64,000 nt of DNA from Siphonodentalium dalli (lineage: Eukaryota > Mollusca > Scaphopoda > Gadilida > Siphonodentaliidae), in NCBI GenBank assembly GCA_032622095.1, contig CP136064.1:134675129-134739128 (forward strand). The letters run 5' to 3'. A program made the translations under genes and the position numbers. This document shows positions 10,860 through 21,219 of this stretch, piece by piece. The notes beneath the pieces were generated by a model that was not told where the DNA came from, did not search any database, and saw only the letters and a list, made by a program, of their open reading frames with translations. Each line of letters begins with the position of its first letter. The stretch's first letter is position 1.

Positions 10860-13474
10860 TGAAAGTGTCAATGACACTGTAGCTCAACTTAGGTAGGGGA
10901 ATAATTTAATGGTTGACAGTAAATGGAGGAATAGGAAAGGTGCTAATTGAAATGTCTAACCTGCGCCAAAGGATTTAGTGATGCAAAGAGTAAAATACAA
11001 GATGGCTGCTGGTAGCCATTTTTTTTCGCCAATTGACCCCAAAAGGACTCGTTCCCATCTACGTATAATTGTTAACATTCATGACAAATTTTATGAAGAT
11101 CTGACCAAAGCTACGACCTACAATTTTCATGATGATCAGACGAACAATACGACCTGTAGACCGCGCCAATGGATTGAATTTTGAAATCCAAGATGGCCGC
11201 TGGCAGCCATGTTTTTTGGCCCAATGACCCCACAATGATTCGTTCCCATCTACATGTCAATGTCAACATTCATGACAAATTTCATAAAGATTAGACAAAG
11301 GTACAACCTGTAGCCCGTGCCAAAGGATTTAGTCATGCAAAGAGTAAAATCCAAGATGGCTGCTAGCGGCCATGTTTTTTGGCCGAACGACTCCAAAATC
11401 ACTCTTTCCCATCTACATGTCAGTGTTAACATCCATGACAAATTTCATAAACTGCCGACCAACACAACGACCTGTAGCCCGCGCCAAAGGATTTAGTCAT
11501 GCAAAGAGTAAAATCCAAGATGGCTGCTGGCAGCCATGTTTTTTGGCCGAACGACCCCAAAATCACTCGTTCCCATCTACATGTCATTATTAACATCAGT
11601 GACAAATTTCATGATGATCAGACGAACAGTATGACCTGTAGCCCGCGCCAATGGATTTAGTCATGCAAAGAGTAAAATGCTGGTGGCAATGTTTTTTGAC
11701 CGAATGACCCCAAAACGACTCGTTCCCATCTACATGTCATTGTTATAATTCATGACAAATTTCATGACCATCTGACCAAAGCTACGACCTGTAGCCCGCA
11801 CCAAAGGATTTAGTCATGCAAAGAGTAAAATCCAAGATGGCTGCTGGCGGCCATGTTTTTTGACCGAATGACCCTAAAATCACTCGTTCCCATCTACATG
11901 TCAGTGTTAACATCCATGACAAATTTCATAAACTGCCGACCAACACAACGACCTGTAGCCCGCGCCAAAGGATTTAGTCATGCAAAGAGTAAAATCCAAG
12001 ATGGCTGCTGGCAGCCATGTTTTTTGGCCGAACGACCCCAAAATCACTCGTTCCCATCTACATGTCATTATTAACATCAGTGACAAATTTCATGATGATC
12101 AGACGAACAGTATGACCTGTAGCCCGCGCCAATGGATTGAATCTTGAAATCCAAGATGGCTGCCAGCGGCCATTTTTTTGGCCGAATAACCCCAAAATGA
12201 CTCGTTCCCATCTACATGTCAATGTCAACATTCATGACAAATCTCATAAAGATCAGACCAAAGGTACGACCTGTAGCCCGCGCCAAAGGATTTAGTCATG
12301 CAAATAGTAAAATCAAAGATGGCTGCTGGCGGCCATGTTTTTTGGCCGAACGACCCCAAAATCACTCGTTCCCATCTACTTGTCATTGTTAACATCCATG
12401 ACAAATTTCATGAAGTTCCGATCAAAGCTACGACCTGTAGCCCGCGCCAAAGGATTTAGTCATGCAAAGAGTAAAATCCAAGATGGCTGCTGGCGGCCAT
12501 GTTTATTGGCCGAACGACCCCAAAACGACTCGTTCCCATCTACATGTCAATATTAACATCCATGACAAATTTCATGATGATCAGACGAACAGTACGACCT
12601 GTAGCCCGCGCCAATGGATTGAATTTTGAAATCTAAGATGGCCACCAGTGGCCATGTTTTTTGGCCGAATGACCCCACAATGATTCGTTCCCATCTACAT
12701 GTCAATGTCAACATTCTTGACAAATTTCATAAAGATTAGACCAAAGGTACAACCTGTAGCCCGCGCCAAAGGATTTAGTCATGCAAAGAGTAAAATCCAA
12801 GATGGCTGCTGGCGGCCATGTTTATTGGCCGAACAACCCCAAAATCACTCGTTCCCATCTACATGTCAATATTAACATCCATGACAAATTTCATGATGAT
12901 CAGACGAACAGTACGACATGTAGCCCGCGCCAATGGATTGAATTTTAAAATCTAAGATGGCCGCCAGCGGCCATGTTTTTTGACCGAATGACCCCACAAT
13001 GATTCGTTCCCATCTACATGTCAATGTCAACATTCATGACAAATTTCATAAACTTCCGACCAAAACAACGACCTGTAGCCCGCGCCAAAGGATTTAGTCA
13101 TGCAAAGAGTAAAATCCAAGATGGCTGATTTTTGGCCGAACAACCCCAAAATCACTCGTTCCCATCTACATGTCATTATTAACATCAATGATAAATTTCA
13201 TGATGATCAGATGAACAGTACGACCTGTAGGCCGCGCCAATGGATTGAATCTTGAAAATCCATGTTTTTTGGCCGAATGACCCCAAAATGACTCGTTCCC
13301 ATCTACATGTCAATGTCAACATTCATGACAAATTTCATGAAGATCAGACCAAAGGTACCACCTGTAGCCCGCGCCAAAGGAAATTGTTGACGGATACACG
13401 GACACACACACACACAGACACACGGACGCCAAACCATGGCAATAGCTCAAACTTACAAAAGTAAGTTGAGCTAA
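10860..13474 (+). mobile_element. Complete HINE/pearl-like element with about 15 core units
   Basis: The head starts TGAAAGTGTCAATGACACTG (with palindrome AGTGTCA-TGACACT) followed by TAGCTCAACTT. Then come ~160-bp tandem units, a GACACACACG-type microsatellite (13389-13430), CATGGCAATAGCTC and a terminal hairpin at 13443-13473. The head TAGCTCAACTT and tail AAGTTGAGCTA are subterminal inverted repeats. In helentron-associated elements (DINE-1, bivalve pearl) a head, a minisatellite core and a 3' hairpin are typical, and proteins come from a helentron elsewhere. Flanks show insertion into a 54-bp minisatellite without target duplication, as expected for rolling-circle insertion. The superfamily is inferred from architecture; no Rep/helicase is present. 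Confidence 0.85.
11302..12590 (+). repeat. Higher-order repeat of three core monomers (~481 bp)
   Basis: Segments beginning near 11372, 11853 and 12335 repeat with spacings of 481 and 482 bp, three times the monomer. The first two are nearly identical over more than 200 bp, the third more diverged. Blocks of three monomers were therefore amplified recently within the element. Confidence 0.8.
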
Positions 13475-13717
13475 TAAAGCAGTGTGCACCTCCTCAAATA
13501 GGCCTTTAGGTGGTGTGCTAACTTACAATAAAGCAGTGTGCTCCTCCTCACATAGGCCTTTAGGTGGTGTGCTAACTTACAATTAAGCAGTGTGCACCTC
13601 CTCACATAGGCCTTTAGGTGGTGTGCTAACTTACAATTAAGCAGTGTGCACCTCCTCACATAGGCCTTTAGGTGGTGTGCTAACTTACAATTAAGCAGTG
13701 TGCACCTCCTCACATAG
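13475..13717 (+). repeat. 54-bp minisatellite, four and a half units
   Basis: Units start at 13475, 13529, 13583, 13637 and 13691 (partial). Each contains AAGCAGTGTGCACCTCCTCA and TAGGCCTTTAGGTGGTGTGC. Because 54 divides by three, the minus strand shows an open 18-residue repeat with RRCTLL; this is not evidence of coding. Confidence 0.95.
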
Positions 13718-13887
13718 CTAAGGCATGGAAACACCTTAAGATATAACATAATGACATTAACCAGTATGAGAAATAAGACAAGAGGTGGCATCAGAGATGC
13801 TGTGTCTCGTTTTCGGTGGCTTACCGCCGGTGGCTACCGCCAATTGGTGTGCATCAGTATCGGTAGACTAATTAATAGGTAAAATCG

Positions 13888-14540
13888 AAAAATGACTAAT
13901 TAAGGGCCATAACTCCATCAAATTTTATCGGGCCAGGCTGGTTTTCGAACTCGTCCGAAATATTCTTGGCAAGTATGTCTATTCCAAATTTTAAACAAAT
14001 CGGAGTACGTTTGTTGAAGTTATCGCGCTAACGAGCTAAAAATTCACGAAAAATGACTAATTAAGGGCCATAACTCTATCAAATTTTATCGGACCAGGCC
14101 GGTTTTCGAACTTGTCCGAGATATTCTTGGGAGACACCTATATACCAAATTTCAATCAAATCGGATAACGTTTGTTGAAGTTATCGCGCTAACAAGCTCA
14201 ATATTTGTACAAAATGACCACTTAAGGACCATAACTCTATCAAATTTTATCGGACCAGGCCGGTTTTCGAACTCATCCAGGATATTATTGGGAGACACCT
14301 ATATACCAAATTTCAATCAAATCGGATAACGTTTGTTGAAGTTATCGCGCTAACGAGATGAAAATTCGTGAAAAATGACTAATTAAGGGCCATAACTCTA
14401 TCAAATTTTATCGGACCAAGCTGGTTTTCGAACTCATCCGAGATATTCTTGGGAGACACCTATATACCAAATTTCAATCAAATCAGATAACGTTTGTTGA
14501 AGTTATCGCGCTAACGAGCTGAAAATTCAAAGGGCCATAA
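13888..14540 (+). repeat. Family D tandem core, about four units of ~162 bp
   Basis: Each unit carries GGGCCATAACTCTATCAAAT, ATCGGACCAG, TTTTCGAACTCGTCCG, ATATACCAAATTTCAATCAA and GTTGAAGTTATCGCGCTAAC. The order of anchors matches the core of family A (5.8, 31 and 34 kb), so the two are probably homologous. A partial fifth unit starts near 14530. No head or hairpin tail is identified. A C/G-rich CCGCC tract follows at 14632-14660. Confidence 0.9.
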
Positions 14541-14728
14541 CTCTGTAATAAATGTGCGGACGAACCCGATTTTGTGTCTGCAGCTTACGTGCATGGATAT
14601 GTACTCACACACCAAAAAATAAGCAAAACACGCCGCCCGCCCGCCCGCCGCCCGCCCACCGTCCCTCATCAAACTATAAGTCGAGTTTTGGAAAAAAACT
14701 TGACTAATAAGAAAAAACAATAACTCAC

Positions 14729-14809
14729 TTCACGCTTGAAGAACGGATGGCATAAAGCGTCACAGGCAGTCAAACGTTTCTTTGGTTCCACTACCAACAT
14801 CTTTGATAT
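14729..14809 (-). CDS. Internal exon of a Ser/Thr protein kinase (subdomain XI), possibly phosphorylase kinase gamma
   Basis: A TTTTTTATCCCAG acceptor precedes and a GTGAGT donor follows exactly 81 bp that read as 27 complete codons, phase 0 at both ends. The peptide begins ISKMLVVEPKKRLTACDALC and ends HPFFKRE. In protein kinases this is the last catalytic-domain helix region, where the Arg of KKRLTA is the near-invariant subdomain XI arginine that pairs with the APE glutamate, followed by the A-L-x-HPFF pattern. The LVV-P-KR-TA-EAL-HPFF form is closest, from memory, to phosphorylase b kinase gamma and other CaMK-group kinases. I found no neighbouring exon, so either introns are long and repeat-filled or this is an isolated fragment. 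No break is seen in the exon. Confidence 0.7.
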
Positions 14810-15555
14810 CTGGGATAAAAAATGGATATCTGAGAAAATTGGTAGTCAATGCAGGCATATAAAGACATACAAACAAAGAAACCTGTTATTATTCTCATTT
14901 TAATAGAGCTGAAACGATTAATGATCAATTAATTCATTAATTGACAATTAATGAGATAATCGATTAATTGTCCTTTTTCTAAGAACACAAAAACGTTAAA
15001 TTACGATGGAAAATTGACCCTCTTGTTAAATTTTCGTGAATTTACTGCCGTAAAAACTGTCAAGTTAACGCAACTGGTGAGAATCCCCAAGATATTCCTG
15101 ATATATTTATCATAAAAGTTCATTCACAGTAGGATCGTTAAATCATTATATTAATGCGCAAGGATATACCGACAATTACCACGTCCTCTCAAAAAGGGTT
15201 GGCTTCTTTTAATAACACGCCGACCGTGACAAATGAAGCATGTGACTGAACAATGATACATGGGGGTTCTTTGATGGAGTCTAAAAATGGTAACTTCAAT
15301 TATTTGAGCATATAACAGCAATCAAGCAAGCCGCCTTGCCCACTCACGCAATAGTTTGACATGCACTCATGTAGCTTACAGCCTTTGATATGCCGCCTCA
15401 TTATGAGACATCATATGCGGCTTGCCGTAATTGACATTTCAATTTTGTCGCTTATTGGTTGACTGTAGCTGCTGCTTGGTGTCTGAGACAAGCCCTGATT
15501 GATCGGACACTGAATATGGTGTCTATTTATGGGAGTGTTCACAGTTTAATCCTGT
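14810..15555. other. Probable intron or intergenic DNA
   Basis: An AT-rich palindromic patch near 14915-14970 (ATTAATTGACAATTAATGAG...ATTAATTG) is present. No other structure was recognised. Confidence 0.4.
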
Positions 15556-15563
15556 ACTTCAGA

Positions 15564-16525
15564 CAGGGTCTGTGCTGGACCGAAATTAACTTTTGCCAAA
15601 TAATTTTTTTTTTTGCCAAATTCTTTTAGAATTTGCCAAATCTTATCCCTGATAGTATCATTTTCTGCAACCTTGATTGAATCTTATGTTTCGACACTCG
15701 AGGTTTAAACGACGTTTGATATCGATAGGAAAGCAGTTAGTTAATAATTATACTTGGATCTCTATTGTGGTTTATCACACAACAATAAACCAATCACCGA
15801 ACAATAAAATGGTAGAAGGGTTGCTTCATCAGAAGAGAACATCACAAGAGGATTAGCTATCAAAACACCAGCATCACACTAAATACGGGTTATCCCTCCA
15901 CCCATTGATACTAATGCTATCAGATTAACTTAATCTTAATGGAGGTATTAAAGACATATTATGGACTTGTTTGGGTGTGTGAAACCGATAAGTTAGTATT
16001 CGGCGCTATGCCAACTGGAGGAATGTAACAGCCTGCTAACATCGCCAAAAATCTGAAGAAAATTCGACTGTACCACTCCATAGAAAATATCATTTGAACA
16101 ACGCTCAATTGTAAATATTTACTACTCGATTCGGGACGCATCTATCGGTGATAAACTGACGAAAATGATTTTGCCATCGAGAGTCACTGCATTTAATTAA
16201 TATATAAGAATGGTTGTATGTATCGTCTATTTGGATATAATATTTAAACAAATTGCCACTTTGAACAAGATTATTCCTTAGTTCTAGTTGATCACCCTCC
16301 CGGAGTGTTTCACATCACTTTAACTTTTCCGAAACCATATAAAACACCACTAATATTATTCTATTGTAATAGTTTCTTAAAATGAATGGAACTGATTGAC
16401 CGATATTTTTCAACTTTATGGAGGAATTAAAAAGTGACTTGCCAAAACTTTTGCCAAATGAAATTTATTTTTGCAAAAATTATTTTTGCCATTGGCAAAT
16501 TTGGTAAGTGGCAGCTTGAACACTG
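15564..16525. mobile_element. hAT-like non-autonomous element with TTTGCCAAAT subterminal repeats
   Basis: Ends are CAGGGTCTG and, inverted, CAGTGTTCAAGC. They are flanked by a perfect 8-bp duplication ACTTCAGA at 15556-15563 and 16526-16533. Subterminal TTTTGCCAAAT motifs occur on both sides (about 15592-15650 and 16440-16500). The interior segment 15950-16285 has a second copy at 50331-50665. A 60-codon minus-strand frame at 15959-16141 is broken in that copy, so it is not treated as a gene. Eight-bp duplications with CAG ends indicate hAT. Confidence 0.8.
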
Positions 16526-16533
16526 ACTTCAGA

Positions 16534-16904
16534 CAACGAATGTCCACTACCATAGGATCGCCGACAGTTCAGCCAGGGCGAATGGATTTGTAGTAGTTCA
16601 AATTGGAACAGTATTTAAAGAAATCATGGGTAGGATAGTGTACAGTATTAAAATGGTTGTTCTCTCCGTGCGTTTTTCATGTCGACACATTGATATGGAA
16701 TGTGTGTCGGCCAGTTGCACTTTTCTCTTTCAAAACATGAATGGACAGCATCACACTCCATCTGAGTATGTCCTTTCTCTAGGAATTTCTACTGAATCAC
16801 ACTATTGCATTATATTGAATTAGATCAAATGCCATTACGATTTTGACTATAAACTGTCAATGAGTTAGACATGAAGCATATGTGTCAGCATTTAAATCCC
16901 CCTA
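16534..16904. other. Unannotated stretch
   Basis: No recognisable gene or repeat between the hAT-like element and the decayed coding relic. A 65-codon frame at 16626-16823 has no family features. Confidence 0.4.
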
Positions 16905-17935
16905 CCCTTCGTGCCAGAAATAGCAGGATGCTTCTTTGGAAGCAAGATCGAATATCGTATAGTTGTGATAGGTTAACTTTATCTTATAATATATGGCGCT
17001 GGCCTTGAGCGGTGGTGACAGCATTGCAGCTTCTAAGTCTACAGTCAAAACTCTCATTGTATCATCCTCCTTTGTTTTATGTGGGCTGCAAGCTCTATGT
17101 CGCTCAAATTGCCAGAAGAATGCGCCCAGCAAAGGTCGCACTGGCCTTTCTTAGGTTTAAATCTAAAGGTTCTCGTTCTCTTTTGTAGATGTGTCTGTTT
17201 TGTGTAGGCCTACTCTTGGTACAGCTTGGTAAATCTTCTGAACATGGGCTCCAGGTATAATTTGGAGGAAGACAAACAACAATAATGGGATTCCAATATT
17301 GGAAGTTCCTCGAGGAACCTGGTGGCACTTCATGATTTGGCTGAATTTCTTCTATGTCTAGTACGTTCATGGGGAAGAGATTTTGGAATACCATCACTGA
17401 AACTGTACGCCCAATTGTACACCATTCTTTCATTCAGTCCAAGTTTAGCCAAAACATTGACTTACAAACCGGCTTGAGGTCAGACATTTCTTTTTTGAAG
17501 GTTGTAGGCCTACAGGTAAGTACTCTTCCTCCTCACCCCTTTAGATTGGACACATGGCACTTTGAATATTTGAATTTGATATTCGACATTTACACATATG
17601 CGGTTTGAGTTGCGTGCAGGTTTTGCAACATTATGTTACCACCCTGATTGTCCTGTAATTTTCAAACCAACATAGTCCTGTCCTAGCACACTAAAATCTC
17701 TTTGAACCCGTTTTTTTCATGTACTAGGCTGTTGGGTTTTGTTGAGCCTCTTTTTGGTCTTGGCTTCGCATTCGATGAACATACTTTCAGAATCGTCCTC
17801 ACTAGGTTCCATGTAATTCCTCAGATTGCATTTCTGAGTTCAGATCACACAAAAACTCATGAAATATTCATGATCAAGACCGAACACAAACACATGTTTT
17901 TTCCGCAGTGGCTTCCAATCTGGGTCTCTATCTCT
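16905..17935 (-). pseudogene. Decayed transposon-associated protein with a FKPKK-x2-CDLC motif
   Basis: Read on the minus strand, three pieces are in the right order but in different frames. An acidic DPDWKP segment (17909-17926) comes first, then FRFKPKKGQCDLCWAHSSGN (frame open 17060-17167), then TMRVLTVDLEAAML...ASAIYYK...HNYTIFDLASKEASCYFWHEG (17071-16905). This order matches a high-copy uncharacterised protein family of invertebrates that I recall as KPKKxxCxLC...VLTFDLQ...YYKxKL...NxTIxD...CYxWHE. I believe it is transposon-derived but cannot name the superfamily. At least two frameshifts are needed and the expected C-terminal half is missing. No terminal repeats were found. Confidence 0.6.
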
Positions 17936-18775
17936 GTCATCCGGTTCCGATTCTGATGGATAATCATGATTATCATCACTTTGTACCAAAGTTGCGATTT
18001 TGCCATCCTTTATGCGAAGTCATTCGCGCAGTTTCATTTGATTCTTTTTCCTGATGACTGTTTGAAGATGAAGCGACACTTGCTTCATCAACGTACAGTT
18101 GTGCGAAGATTCCAAGAAGAGAGGAACTTATCAGGTCTCAATCACCAATGGAGGTGACATCCTCTTCTATAGCATCATCTTGAAACAGTTATTATTTTGC
18201 AATGAGGATTGTCAACATGATTGGGTTAATCAATGTGTTGATCTTGACTATAGTAACACCTATATTGTTCTTGTCTAATGATAACTGAACAAGCTGCTTT
18301 CCCCTGGATAAGCATAATCGAGCATCAATTTTGAGAGTTATACTCTATCAACTGATATTTGAGAGTTTGGGTGTAACTTATACTCTATCAACTGATATTT
18401 GTTGTCCTCGACAGTGAGAGCGTATCGGGGTGTAGTCTTTATGCAAGGAATCATAGCTTGCTTCTATATGCTGAAAGTGTTTTCATTGGAGAAATGTTCT
18501 ATTTCTCTCAGAAGATTGTTCTTCGGCAATGATTGTGTTTTTTTTTAATCCTTATGTCTTTTGGACTCCGTTGCCATGTAGATGCAACAAGCCACCCCTG
18601 TGGAAGAGAAGAAAGAAAATGACATGTTCACGCATTTCTTAGAGGGGGAGAGAAATAGAGATTAGGAGAGAGATAGCGGGGATAATGAGATTAAAGAGTG
18701 AGAAATTGAGAGAGCAAAAGAGAGAGAGAGAGAGAGAGAGAGAATAACTGAGTGACAAAAAAACACTACTTTATA
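17936..18775. other. Unannotated stretch ending in a purine-rich tract
   Basis: A direct repeat ATACTCTATCAACTGATATTTG occurs near 18341-18362 and 18380-18401 (sequence given here in part: TACTCTATCAACTGATATTT). The tract from 18640 to 18742 is GA-rich and ends in a pure (GA)n run. No gene was recognised. Confidence 0.5.
18719..18742. repeat. (GA)n microsatellite
   Basis: About twelve perfect GA dinucleotides, just outside the left end of the Harbinger-like element at 18776. Confidence 0.95.
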
Positions 18776-19594
18776 GGGGTCATCTCAAAACTAAAATCGG
18801 TAAAATGGGCAAAAACACCGATTTATTCAATTGACGAGCCATTGTGGAAGTCATTCCTACTGATAAAATGCTGATTACAACGTAGAAACGACGTTTTTGA
18901 ACAACGTACCGATTTTTCCGATTATGTCTATTTGTTACCGTCACAATCAGTACCGAATCTACCGATCAGAACGTTACTCAAATATAACGTCGCTAATGAT
19001 CGCAGCACCTGTGTAATTCACTATTGGTCTGGCAACACATGATTTAATTTTCAAGTTAATACCAGTACCACGTAGGCCTGTATATATATACTATAGGCAC
19101 CGTTACTGGACCGTTAAAGTCAAAAAATAAGGGTTTAATCAAGTTTATAAATCGGTATCCTAATATAATATGCAGGCTTAACCAGGTGCCCGGACAAACA
19201 TATCTCAAATAAAAGCACTAAACACAAAATACTGGGCATATGTCGCCTGTTTCCTATAAATAACATACTCAGCTACAACTCTGCAGCGATAAAATCGTTC
19301 GGTAATTGGAAAGACCGGTGTTCTGCAACAAATAGTATCTCGGAACACATGCACTTTTTTCACGATGCTTAGAAACAAAATTACCGATTGAATAAGTATA
19401 GGAAAACAAACTGCAAATCAGCTTCCGAGTGTCTGTATTAGATTACTATTTATAATTGAAAACAAAATGACAGAACGCTTTTTGTCTTTGTAAAAAATTA
19501 AATATAAATCATAATTTTGTTTGATGTTCATCGATTCACCTTGATTAAGTTGATGTTTCAAACTTCGAAACCCAAAACGTCACATTGATTTAAA

Positions 19595-20632
19595 TGAAAG
19601 TGTCAATGACACTGTAGCTCAACTTAGGTAGGGGAATAATTTAATGGTTGACAGTAAATGGAGGAATAGGAAAGGTGCTAATTGAAATGTCTAACCTGCG
19701 CCAAAGGATTTAGTGATGCAGAGAGTAAAATCCAAGATGGCTGCTGGTGGCCATTTTTTTTGGCCAATTGACCCCAAAAGGACTCGTTCCCATCTACGTA
19801 TAATTGTTAACATCCATGACAAATTTTATGAAGATCTGACCAAAGCTACGACCTACAAATTTCTAATGATCAGACGAAGAGTACGACCTGTAGACCGCGC
19901 CAATGGATTGAATTTTGAAATCCAAGATGGCCGCTGGCAGCCATGTTTTTTGGCCGATTGACCCCACAATGACCCCATCTACATGACAATGTCAACATTC
20001 ATGACAAATTTCATAAAGATTAGACCAAAGGTACAACCTGTAGCCCGTGCCAAAGGATTTAGTCATGCAAAGAGTAAAATCCAAGATGGCTGCTGGTGGC
20101 CATGTTTTTTGGCCGAACGACTCCAAAATCACTCTTTCTCATCTACATGTCAGTGTTAACATCCATGACAAATTTCATAAACTTCCGACCATAACAACGA
20201 CCTGTAGCCCGCGCCAAAGGATTTAGTCATGCAAAGAGTAAAATCCAAGATGGCTGCTGGCAGCCATGTTTTTTGGCCCAACGACCCCAAAATCACTCGT
20301 TCCCATCTACATGTCGTTGTTAACATCAATGACAAATTTCATGATGATCAGATGAACAGTACGACCTGTAGGCCGCGCCAATGGATTGAATCTTGAAATC
20401 CAAGATGGCTGCCAGCGGCCATGTTTTTTGGCCGAATGACCCCAAAATGACTCGTTCCCATCTACATGTCAATGTCAACATTCATGACAAATTTCATGAA
20501 GATCAGACCAAAGGTACAACCTGTAGCCCGCGCCAAAGGAAATTGTTGACGGACACACGGACACACGGACACACGGACGACGGACGCCAAACCATGGCAA
20601 TAGCTCAAACTTACAAAAGTAAGTTGAGCTAA
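19595..20632 (+). mobile_element. Complete HINE/pearl-like element, short (about six core units)
   Basis: The head is practically identical to the one at 10860 for over 120 bp. Core units, a (GGACACAC)n microsatellite (20549-20583) and the hairpin tail at 20601-20631 follow. It lies inside the outer Harbinger-like element. Near-identity of heads and tails with the 10.9-kb copy indicates recent activity or a common source. Confidence 0.85.
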
Positions 20633-21216
20633 TAATGACAGAATGCACGCAAAACAAACGCGCGTTGCACGTTGCGTGGAGGAATACGAGAGAAGAATTG
20701 GTCAAAATAGTGCCGAAAAAAGTACTGTTTAGCGTTTATTTAACATTAATCCATTTGCATTTTGAATAAAATATTATTCACACAGTAGGCGGATTTTATA
20801 ATAGTCACTTTTATATCTCATATAAGACGCACATTTAAAAAATATTGTTTTTAATTTTGAATTTAAGCGCGTGCAAAGTAAAAGTAGTGTGCAGAGTTGA
20901 TCCAGGATTGTCCTATTGTTGTAAATATGTAGGGGTCATAGCCTAGTACAGGATTTTTTCTGGGGGAATCCCCCGATGATCTATGTTCTGGGGTAAACAA
21001 CGACAGGTGCGTGTTGCTTTCATACAATGACGATACAACGTAAAACGTATCAATCATTACTGATTGTCTTACCGACTGCGGCGTTCACTCTTTCATGCAA
21101 CAAAAATCAAACGTTAAACGTCTCAATCGCTACCGATTTCACCGATTGTCTTACCGACTGGCGTTCACTCTTTTGCATTAATCGGTAGAATCTAAACGTA
21201 ATTACGCTATCCGACT
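20633..21216. other. Internal part of the outer Harbinger-like element
   Basis: CCGATTTCACCGATTGTCTT-type repeats occur near 21060-21190 with the sentence-like phrase ACCGACTGCGGCGTTCACTC repeated in modified form. No gene. Confidence 0.6.
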
Positions 21217-21219
21217 TTA

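Noticed and set aside
11372-12556. Three similar 73-codon plus-strand ORFs
   Set aside because: They are translations of the HINE core higher-order repeat, and units elsewhere are not open in this frame.
10860-13474. CRISPR-like array of regular repeats
   Set aside because: Units are contiguous ~160-bp monomers without unique spacers, and the sequence is animal nuclear DNA.
13471-13791. Minus-strand ORF with an 18-residue repeat
   Set aside because: It is the translation of the 54-bp minisatellite; the period divides by three so stops are avoided.
15959-16141. 60-codon minus ORF as a hAT transposase exon
   Set aside because: The second copy near 50331-50525 breaks the frame and no transposase motif is present.
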